This document shows positions 18,145 through 24,745 of a stretch of DNA of 34,719 nt, piece by piece (positions within the stretch are counted from its first letter, which is position 1; the number at the start of each line of letters is the position of its first letter). Source of the DNA: an uncultured Collinsella sp. Lineage in GTDB: Bacteria > Actinomycetota > Coriobacteriia > Coriobacteriales > Coriobacteriaceae. Below the pieces are notes generated by a model. It saw nothing but the letters and a program-made list of their open reading frames with translations. It was not told the origin of the DNA and did no database searches. The DNA lies in contig USIE01000013.1 in the NCBI GenBank assembly GCA_900554645.1, forward strand, positions 1 through 34,719, given 5' to 3'. Both the position numbers and the translations under genes were made by a program.

Positions 18145-19686
18145 CTAAATGCTGAGCGCGTGGTAGTTCACGTTCGCACCCGGTGCATCAACGGCAACGC
18201 CATAGGCCTCAGGATAGATACGCGTCGAGAACACGAGCGAGCCGTCATTCACGAACACCTCGACCGACGAAACGTCGCCCACAATGCGAACGTTGCGCAC
18301 CTCGTCAACGGGCTCCCAGCGCACCGTGCGCCCGCAGCCGGCAGAAGCGCGCGATTCATTCGCAAAGCGCATCTCAAAGCGCGCGGGCAACTCGCCCTCG
18401 GCCGGCAGGAACGAAAGTCTCAGCTCGCCATCAACGGTCGCCGCAAACGCGTCGCCAACGCCGTCGACCTTAACGTCAAAGCAGGTATCGTCGGCAACCT
18501 CCAACGAACCCTCCCCCACACGCACCGAGACATAATGATGCTCGATCTCGCGCGCCGGCTGCTGCAGCACCACACCATCGGCACCAACCGTAAGCTCACG
18601 CGGCACCGTCAAGCAGTGCTGCCAGCCCTCAGCGACAGTCGGATCATTGCCATAGGACTCATCGCCCGGCAGGCTCATCCAGCCGATCAGAATACGTCGA
18701 CCGTCTTCCGAGCTAAAAGTCTGAGGTGCATAAAAATCAAATCCAGCATCCCATATATTAAATTTGCCAAGCTCATATTCAGAGCAAATATCTCCGTCGA
18801 GCGTAAAGTACCCCGAATGATACAGATTCCGTCGATCCCAATCGGAACCAACCAATCCCTGAGGGCAGACGGACAAAACCCTAACGTCAGACAGCTCAAA
18901 ATAGTCAGGGCACTCCCACATAAACCCAAATTGTTGGGGAGTCGTGATTCGGTTCTGCAGCTTCCAATCGACAAGATTGTCTGAAGAAAACAGCAGGACC
19001 TCCCCCTGATCAGAGAAGCAATTCGCACCATTATGACGCTTAAGCAGCTCCGTTCGAGAAGAGACGTACCCCTGAAGACACTCATTCCCGGCATTGACGC
19101 GACGACGTGCGCCCTGCACCATAAGATATCGTCCGCATGGAACGTCGGAGCACCAAACCTTTGGATCACGCACATGGCACGAAAGATCATCGGGATAATC
19201 GACATTAGTCATGAGCAATTGCTTTGCACCAAATGACGAATCGTCCGCCATATTTACCAAAATGGTATTTGCCTCACGACCGCTGTAAATATAGTCACAA
19301 GAACCGTCACCGCAGGGCAACTTGACATTACCGGTATAAAACAGCGAAACGATGCCGTCATGAACCAGCGCAGAGCCAGAATACACACCATGGCAATCGA
19401 AAGATTCATCCGGCAGCAAGGCGACGCCCAAGTCTTCCCATTTCATGAGGTCACGGCTGATGGCATGTCCCCACATTTTTGAACCGTTGCCCTCAGCATC
19501 CGTGGGGCCATACTGATAAAAAGCATGGAATACCCCATCTCGCTGATGAAGTCCGTTTGGGTCATTTAACCACCCGCACGGTGGCATTAAGTGAAACTGT
19601 TGAGCCCAGCGATAAGAAACGTTCTTGGCATTTAGCTCGCAGTCTTCAACAAGTCGAAGCAAATCTCTTGTGAGCGAATTGCTCAT
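18145..19686 (-). CDS. GH32 beta-fructosidase, probable sucrose-6-phosphate hydrolase
   Basis: Hydrolyses a terminal beta-fructofuranosyl bond; with a PTS gene upstream the expected substrate is phosphorylated sucrose or a related fructoside in the cytoplasm (no signal peptide). The five-bladed propeller contains HLMPPCGWLNDPNG (nucleophile D42), VRDPKVW (transition-state D174) and MWECPDYFEL (acid/base E258). A C-terminal beta-sandwich ends the 513-aa protein, so it is full length. The ATG has an AGGAT site 7-8 nt upstream. GC content changes sharply inside the gene: the propeller-coding part (from about 18721 to the start) is AT-richer than the rest, a sign of recombination. Last gene of its cassette; a strong terminator follows. 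Confidence 0.9.
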   Translation of the reverse strand: MSNSLTRDLLRLVEDCELNAKNVSYRWAQQFHLMPPCGWLNDPNGLHQRDGVFHAFYQYGPTDAEGNGSKMWGHAISRDLMKWEDLGVALLPDESFDCHGVYSGSALVHDGIVSLFYTGNVKLPCGDGSCDYIYSGREANTILVNMADDSSFGAKQLLMTNVDYPDDLSCHVRDPKVWCSDVPCGRYLMVQGARRRVNAGNECLQGYVSSRTELLKRHNGANCFSDQGEVLLFSSDNLVDWKLQNRITTPQQFGFMWECPDYFELSDVRVLSVCPQGLVGSDWDRRNLYHSGYFTLDGDICSEYELGKFNIWDAGFDFYAPQTFSSEDGRRILIGWMSLPGDESYGNDPTVAEGWQHCLTVPRELTVGADGVVLQQPAREIEHHYVSVRVGEGSLEVADDTCFDVKVDGVGDAFAATVDGELRLSFLPAEGELPARFEMRFANESRASAGCGRTVRWEPVDEVRNVRIVGDVSSVEVFVNDGSLVFSTRIYPEAYGVAVDAPGANVNYHALSI

Positions 19687-19711
19687 ACAAAATCATCCTA
19701 TCCCAGATGCA

Positions 19712-19761
19712 GCGCACTGATGATGCAGTGCGCGCCATAGCCAAAAATAGCCATAGCGCGC
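19712..19761 (-). promoter_or_regulatory. Two overlapping, mutually exclusive hairpins ahead of the GH32 gene
   Basis: Hairpin A covers 19730-19761 (GCGCGC ends, 13 consecutive pairs including G-U). Hairpin B covers 19712-19733 (GCGCACTG/CAGTGCGC, 6-nt loop). They share the bases 19730-19733, so only one can form fully at a time. No U-run follows. They lie in the 97-bp spacer between the deacetylase and GH32 genes, 26 bp ahead of the GH32 start. Expression control, mRNA processing or a palindromic repeat remnant are possible. Confidence 0.5.
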
Positions 19762-19783
19762 AACGTACATAGTGCCGATTGTC

Positions 19784-20539
19784 TTAGCAGCCAAATCCAA
19801 TTGGACGCAACATAACACCGTTATCGTCTAGCCACTTTTTCAAAGACGGAGACGACAGCGCAGCCTGATCTTTCATTCTGCCTTCACGCAACGAAGAGAT
19901 CTCCATCAAGCTCTCATCAAGAAAAGCAGGGTGAAACACGACGAACGTCTTCTCGTGAGTCAAAATTCCCGATTCACCACTCATCAGAAAATGAAGAGGG
20001 TTGTACGAATCGAAAACCATGTTATTTGGTAAATCGGGCGTATAGATCCATGAATGCTTTCTCAGACTCGTAAGAGTAAAGTCAACGTAGGGGACTCCAA
20101 TCCTCTTAGCGACCCTACTCAAGCCCTCATCAACGTGTGGCGTTCCCACGGAATGACAATCGATATAGGCCGGAAGCATTCCAAACAAGCTCTGAAACTT
20201 ATCTACCTGCGCCTGAGCTTCGGTTTCAATCTCATCCGCATCGATCAAATCCACTTCTGAGGTTCGATAGCGCCTTGAAGGAAAGAAATACCCTTCGTCG
20301 TCAACCAAACCGGAATCCATAGTTAAGTTCGATACCGGTTTGCCCGCGACAACATTCACGTGAAGGCCAATAGATATGCCCTCATGAGACGCAAGGGATC
20401 GAGCATCATCAGAACGAACACCGGTATTAACGATGACACCAACTGACGAAATGCAGCCATTTTCCAGGGCTCGCAGAATGCCGAGCGAACAACCCTGCGT
20501 CAAACCAAAATCATCGCATCGAACAATTAACTCACTCAC
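19784..20539 (-). CDS. ChbG/YdjC-family carbohydrate deacetylase
   Basis: Metal-dependent deacetylase of the YdjC family, whose characterised members remove an acetyl group from N,N'-diacetylchitobiose-type sugars. Visible metal and catalytic residues are D9-D10 in RCDDFGLTQG, H60 in IGLHVNVV, D127 and H129 in YIDCHS, and a later FHPAF block. Length (251 aa) is normal and no signal peptide is seen, so it is cytoplasmic. It starts 36 bp behind the PTS gene and precedes the GH32 gene, so it is probably in the same transcript. GC content is clearly lower than in the neighbouring genes (about 42% in a hand-counted line, 20041-20100). A deacetylase is not expected for sucrose use, so the sugar handled by the cassette may be acetylated or an amino sugar. 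Confidence 0.85.
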   Translation of the reverse strand: MSELIVRCDDFGLTQGCSLGILRALENGCISSVGVIVNTGVRSDDARSLASHEGISIGLHVNVVAGKPVSNLTMDSGLVDDEGYFFPSRRYRTSEVDLIDADEIETEAQAQVDKFQSLFGMLPAYIDCHSVGTPHVDEGLSRVAKRIGVPYVDFTLTSLRKHSWIYTPDLPNNMVFDSYNPLHFLMSGESGILTHEKTFVVFHPAFLDESLMEISSLREGRMKDQAALSSPSLKKWLDDNGVMLRPIGFGC

Positions 20540-20575
20540 AACAAGCTCCTTGACACCGTTTCAGTCGTTAAGATA

Positions 20576-21958
20576 CTAGCCGAGCTCCTCTTCGGACTTC
20601 TCGCCAAAGCCGAGAACCACGTGCAGGGCGGCGGTGCCAAAGAAAGCAATGGCGCAGCCAACGCAGTACATCGGAATATTGGTAGCCGTAACAATAGAGG
20701 GGAAACCACCGGCAGTAGACATCTCGCCACATCCAGTTGCGGCAACAAAAGCAGCAGCGACGCCGGTCATCAGGCACATGATAACCATGGATTTACGGTA
20801 GCGCAGGGAGATGCCGTAAATCACTGGCTCGGTGATACCGCCAAGAAGGGCAGGAATAATCGTCGAGAATGCAACGGACTTGAGCTGAGGATTCTTGGCC
20901 TTAATGAACACGCCCGCAGCAGCGCCAGCGGCTGCAAAAATCGTCATACCAAGCGCTGCCATTACGGGATCGGACCCCAAAGCCGCGATGTTGGCGATCA
21001 AAACCGGGATGATAGCCCAGTGCAGACCAAACAGGACCACGAACATCCAGATGGAACCAAGGATAAAGCCAGCAGGAACAGGCATGGTAGCCATAAGCCA
21101 CATCACAAAGTTGCACAGGGCCTGGCCAACGTAGAAACCAAAGGGGCCAACCAGAAGCATAGTCACGGGAACAACCACAAGCAGGCAAAGCGTAGGAACG
21201 ATAACGACCTACAGGTCCTTGTAAACGACACGCTTCAGCAGACTTTCAACAATGTACAGCAGAGTCGTCGAAAGCATCGCGGGGAACACCGTCGATGCAT
21301 AACTCATAAGCACCATCGGGAGACCGATAAAGCTGCTCATCTCGCCATTGCCACCGAGGGCTGTAAAATTGGGCTCCAAAAGCGAAGCCGACACGGCAGC
21401 AGCCAGATACGGGTTGGCGCCGATTTTACGTGCCACCGACACAGAAAGAACGATCGGCAGGAAGTAGAAAATGGAGTTAGAAGCCGCCGAAAGAACAGCG
21501 TACGTGCTGGACTCCGCAGCGAGGCAGCCCGTCATGGTACAAATCGAAAGAATAGCCTTAACGATAGCAGCGCCGCAGAAGGCCGGGATGATAGGGGTAA
21601 AGCTACCCGAAATCACATCAAAGACCTTGTTTCCATAGAACTTAATGGCATTCAAAACGCCAGGCTCGCGCACGGGCTCTTCGGTCTCATCATCCACGGT
21701 GCCCTTGCCAAACGATTCGCCCAGAATACCGATGATCTCCTTATAAACACCCTCAACGGTAGGGCCGACGATTACCTGATACTGAGTACCCATATCAGCA
21801 ACGCCAAGAATACCGAGAGCCTCAAGCTCCTCTTTGTTGGCCTTGCTGTTGTCGACCAGATTGAACCTCAAACGCGTAGTGCAGTGCGTAACCCGCTTAA
21901 TGTTGGACTTACCGCCAACATGCTCGATGATCTTCTTAGCATCAACCGAAGCTGCCAT
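20576..21958 (-). pseudogene. PTS EIIBC sugar permease (glucose/beta-glucoside/sucrose family) interrupted by an in-frame TAG
   Basis: Membrane permease that would import and phosphorylate a sugar. The EIIB domain (1-85) has the phospho-Cys C26 in RVTHCTTRLRF. A linker leads to the EIIC domain, with FTPIIPAFCGAAIVKAIL and FYFLPIVLSVSVARKIGANPYLAAAVSASLLEPNF. At codon 250 (21209-21211) a TAG stops the frame; beyond it the same frame continues without other defects (VVIVPTLCLLVVVPVTMLLVGPFGF, then GITEPVIYGISLRYRK) to a stop at 20576. The total of 460 codons equals a normal EIIBC. One base change (CAG to TAG) explains it. An internal ATG at 21178 could only yield a partial EIIC. No EIIA domain is present. 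Sequencing error or amber read-through are alternatives. Confidence 0.85.
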
Positions 21959-22109
21959 GAACGAACACCTCTCCCCTTCTTCATCAAAATAACCTTCGCC
22001 ACTTTGACCTCATTGGTCCTTTATAAGTACCGAGTATCGACCGATGCCAAAGACTCCTTTAAACCAATTAGGCGGTTTTCCCGGGTGTTAACCCAGTGGC
22101 TAAGTTAAA

Positions 22110-22123
22110 TGTAATCGTTTTCA
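22110..22123. promoter_or_regulatory. LacI-type operator O1 before the PTS gene
   Basis: Minus-strand TGAAAACGATTACA, a near-palindrome around a central CG, differing from O2 at one position. It is 21 bp centre to centre from O2, two helical turns. It is the likely target of the LacI-family regulator encoded immediately upstream. Confidence 0.7.
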
Positions 22124-22126
22124 GTT

Positions 22127-22148
22127 AAACTGAAATCGTTTTCAGTTT
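22127..22148. promoter_or_regulatory. LacI-type operator O2 before the PTS gene
   Basis: The 14-bp core TGAAAACGATTTCA (minus strand, 22131-22144) sits inside a longer palindrome with 9-bp arms AAACTGAAA/TTTCAGTTT. With O1 it forms a tandem operator. No strong -10/-35 pair could be assigned; a TTGGCA/TATAAA pair with 19-bp spacing lies about 100 bp downstream (about 22020-22055). Confidence 0.75.
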
Positions 22149-22199
22149 GTTTCAGGGATGAACGGTATGTATTTCACGGTAAACGGTATCCGAGTGAAA

Positions 22200-23177
22200 T
22201 CACTCGACTATTTTGTGCCCCAGCTGAACCTGACGGAAGTCTTTCTTTTGCAACGAACCCCCAGACGTAACCTCAAGAATCATTTGAGCGGCGGTGATGC
22301 CCATCGTTTTATAGCCAAAGTGCACCGTTCTAATTCCGCCGCTAACGGCACGCAAAAATTGGTTATCACCAAAACCAGAAACGTGTCGCGCAGGATCGCT
22401 CACGCCAACCTCTACTAAGGCACGGATAGCTCCCGCGGCCATCGTATCCGTAGCGCAAGCGATAAAGGCGGGGGCAGGCGTTTCTTTTAGAAGCTCACAA
22501 GCATGGCTGTAACCGCCATCCACCGTAAAGGAGCTTTCGCGATAAAGTTTTGAATCGAGCTCACGACCGGCATCGGAGAGTCCCGCACGAAAACCGTCCT
22601 CGCGAAGAGCGCCAGCCGAGATGTCCCGACGAGTGGCGCCCATATACGCAATTGGGCCTTCACAACTGGCGCACACGTGATGAGCAAGGTCGCGCGCCGC
22701 CTCGTATTCGTCATAATAGACACAATTGCAGCCGTCAAGTTGCTGACCGGTCAACACAACGGGGACTCGCGCAGAATCAAAGAATTCCTCATGCTCGGGA
22801 GTAATTACAGTACCGGCAAGAATGATGCCGTCAACGGGATACGACTGAAAAAGCTCAAGGAACGAAACCTCGCGCGCCGGGTCATTGGCAGTGTCGGCAA
22901 GGAGCATTTGATACCCCTCGGCCTGAAGCCTTTCCCCAATGCCCGCCGTCAATCGGCTAATGGACTCCGAGTTGATCTTAGGCACGATAACGCCGATGAG
23001 CCTGGTAGACCCGGTGCGCAGTGCGCGGGCCTGGCTGGAGCGCACGTAGCCGGTCTGCTCGATCGCCTGCTTAATGCGCTCGGCCTTATCTGCCGAAATA
23101 TAGCCACCGTTAAGATAGCGCGAGACCGCGGCGCTCGAAACGCCCGCCAGCTCGGCGACATCTTTCATCTTTACCAC
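22200..23177 (-). CDS. LacI-family transcriptional regulator of the sugar cassette
   Basis: Repressor with an N-terminal helix-turn-helix (MKDVAELAGVSSAAVSRYLN) and hinge (SSQARALRTGSTRLIGVIVP), followed by a periplasmic-binding-protein-like sugar-sensing domain (VDGIILAGTVITPEHEEF, YMGATRRDISAGALREDGF, PAFIACATDTMAAGAIRAL). The start is GTG 23177, with AGGGG 5 bp upstream, giving 325 aa; an ATG at 23219 would place the autoregulatory operator inside the coding region and adds residues not typical of the family. It lies directly upstream of the PTS gene, with tandem operators in between and a third operator ahead of its own start. It is expected to repress until a fructoside or its phosphate binds. 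Confidence 0.9.
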   Translation of the reverse strand: MVKMKDVAELAGVSSAAVSRYLNGGYISADKAERIKQAIEQTGYVRSSQARALRTGSTRLIGVIVPKINSESISRLTAGIGERLQAEGYQMLLADTANDPAREVSFLELFQSYPVDGIILAGTVITPEHEEFFDSARVPVVLTGQQLDGCNCVYYDEYEAARDLAHHVCASCEGPIAYMGATRRDISAGALREDGFRAGLSDAGRELDSKLYRESSFTVDGGYSHACELLKETPAPAFIACATDTMAAGAIRALVEVGVSDPARHVSGFGDNQFLRAVSGGIRTVHFGYKTMGITAAQMILEVTSGGSLQKKDFRQVQLGHKIVE

Positions 23178-23192
23178 GAGTACCCCTGTCAT

Positions 23193-23206
23193 TGAAATCG
23201 CTTTCA
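23193..23206. promoter_or_regulatory. LacI-type operator ahead of the regulator gene
   Basis: Minus-strand TGAAAGCGATTTCA, matching the two operators before the PTS gene except at the sixth base (and one further base for O1). It lies 16 bp before the GTG start of the regulator, suggesting autoregulation. A related but shortened TGAATCGATTTCA lies nearby at about 23233-23245. Confidence 0.65.
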
Positions 23207-23255
23207 TCATGATACCCATGAAGGCACTCCGGATGAATCGATTTCACCCAGGTCG

Positions 23256-23275
23256 AAAAAACGCTAGCGAGCGCC
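23256..23275 (-). terminator. Probable terminator of the pel-like operon
   Basis: On the minus strand a short stem CGCT/AGCG (extended by a G-U pair) is followed by six T residues (23256-23261). The stem is short but the U-run is perfect, and it lies 10 bp after the DUF4956 stop codon. Confidence 0.5.
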
Positions 23276-23284
23276 GGAACCAAA

Positions 23285-23950
23285 TTACCCGTGATATTCG
23301 CCGTTGTATTGGATCAACGTCAGATCTTCAACGCCGTCGAGCGCGCGAATGGCGTCCGCATAGGGCATGTCAACACCGTCCGAGAACACCTCGACGGCCA
23401 TTTCCACCTTGTCGCCGCGCATGGTCTTGGACTTGACGGTAAACTTGGTGCGCCCAAATGCACGCACGATATCGTCGCCGGTGGTCTGGCCCGTGTAGTG
23501 AATGACAATCATGTACACGCGCGCCTTGTCCTGGTGGCTCGCAAAGCCGGCAATCATCACCACAATCACCACTGCCGTAAGCCCCACGAGTGCGTACATG
23601 CCGGCGCCTGCCGTAATGCCTGTGGTAATGGCCCAAAAAAGATACAGCAGGTCGAGCGGGTCCTTAACCGCCGTACGATAGCGGACGATTGACAGAGCAC
23701 CGACCATACCGAGCGAGATGACCACGTTGGTCGAAATCGCGAGCGTGACCATGCAGGTGAGCACGCACATGCCCACAAGCGTCACGGCAAAGCTACGCGA
23801 ATACACCACGCCGGTAAAAAAGCGCTTGTACACGTAATAGATCAGGATGCCCATGGCGAGCGCCACGAGCAGCGAAAGGCCAATCTTGGCAGGGTCGACC
23901 TGGCCAAACGCCTCCAAGACGGAGTTCTTAAAAAAGTCCCTGGTGCTCAT
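23285..23950 (-). CDS. DUF4956 membrane protein
   Basis: Integral membrane protein of unknown function. There are about four membrane segments (residues 22-42, 50-72, 74-88 region and 105-138). The conserved family block ISLGMVGALSIVRYRTAVKDP with following LDLLYLFWAI is at about 78-108, and a soluble C-terminal domain of about 80 residues follows. DUF4956 proteins are repeatedly found next to VTC-domain polyphosphate polymerases; here the gene starts 3 bp after one. It is the last gene of the eight-gene operon. A role in handling polyphosphate or anchoring the polymerase at the membrane is plausible but unproven. Confidence 0.85.
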   Translation of the reverse strand: MSTRDFFKNSVLEAFGQVDPAKIGLSLLVALAMGILIYYVYKRFFTGVVYSRSFAVTLVGMCVLTCMVTLAISTNVVISLGMVGALSIVRYRTAVKDPLDLLYLFWAITTGITAGAGMYALVGLTAVVIVVMIAGFASHQDKARVYMIVIHYTGQTTGDDIVRAFGRTKFTVKSKTMRGDKVEMAVEVFSDGVDMPYADAIRALDGVEDLTLIQYNGEYHG

Positions 23951-23953
23951 GGT

Positions 23954-24745
23954 CTAAATATCCCCTCGGTTCTCAAAATCCGATTCCCAGTAATTAAATC
24001 CGCGCAGGTAGGCGGTCTTTTCGTAACACAGGCAGTACTTGGAGACCGCCGTAAGCTCGGCCGCTCCCGGCGGCACCATATCGCGCACCAGCTGCGGGCA
24101 AAACTCCGTAAACTTGACCTCCATCACCAGCTTGCCGGGCTCCAGGACCGGCAGCGCGGGCAGCGTCGCGTCAAAGATATCGAAGCTTCCCACCGCGGCA
24201 CGCACGTTCATGTCAAACGTAATGCGCACGGTGCCCTCATCCATCACCCACGGCTCGCGCTCGTAGTCCACGATGGTCCGCGGGCGCATCATGTTGCAGA
24301 TGCACTCGATGTAGAACTCGCGGCAGAGCGGATAGGGGCTCCTCAGCAAAAAGTCGTAGTCGCCGGCCAGAATCTGCTCAAACTCGCCGCGCGTGAGCGG
24401 CGCATCCTCCTTGTAAATCCAGCTACCGTACTTCTTTTTGCGCTCGAGCTTAATCACCTTGTCGCTGCCGTTATAGATGCGTACGCGATACTTTTTGCGC
24501 ATGAGAATGCCGGCGTCTTTTTCCTCGTAGGCCGAGTTGCAGTAGTCGTCAAAATACAGGCTGCGAATAGTGTAACCGCCCGCCCGCGCATGCTTGTCCA
24601 GCTTAAACACCGGCGCCATGCGACAGGCAAGCGCGGCGTGCTCGCCCTCGTTAATGAGATATTTGAGCTCGTGGCGGTAACGCTCCTGCGTGGTACGCAC
24701 AGGCGGAGCCGCCAAGCGCTCAAGCAGCGCGCTAGCCCTCCTCAT
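23954..24745 (-). CDS. VTC-domain polyphosphate polymerase-like protein
   Basis: Homologous to the catalytic tunnel domain of yeast Vtc4, which makes polyphosphate from ATP. The basic and acidic tunnel residues appear conserved: RYRHELKYL (E26, K28), SLYFDD (62-67), RKKYRVRIY (R87, R89), IKLERKKK (K99, E101), DYERE (160-164), RITFD, LVMEVKF (E209, K211) and SKYC (K236). It is 263 aa with no signal peptide or membrane segment, so it is cytoplasmic and may dock to the adjacent DUF4956 membrane protein. It overlaps the CotH gene by 14 bp. The active-site pattern suggests a working enzyme; the product (polyphosphate or another phosphorylated polymer) is inferred. Confidence 0.88.
   Translation of the reverse strand: MRRASALLERLAAPPVRTTQERYRHELKYLINEGEHAALACRMAPVFKLDKHARAGGYTIRSLYFDDYCNSAYEEKDAGILMRKKYRVRIYNGSDKVIKLERKKKYGSWIYKEDAPLTRGEFEQILAGDYDFLLRSPYPLCREFYIECICNMMRPRTIVDYEREPWVMDEGTVRITFDMNVRAAVGSFDIFDATLPALPVLEPGKLVMEVKFTEFCPQLVRDMVPPGAAELTAVSKYCLCYEKTAYLRGFNYWESDFENRGDI

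Noticed and set aside
20576..21178. Separate functional EIIC gene
   Set aside because: It is in the same frame as the upstream half, begins in the middle of a membrane segment and lacks half of the EIIC domain. It is the tail of the interrupted EIIBC gene.
22110..22144. CcpA cre sites before the PTS gene
   Set aside because: The sites fit the cre consensus, but the organism appears to be an actinobacterium and a LacI-family gene is adjacent with a matching site in front of itself, so local control is the better explanation.
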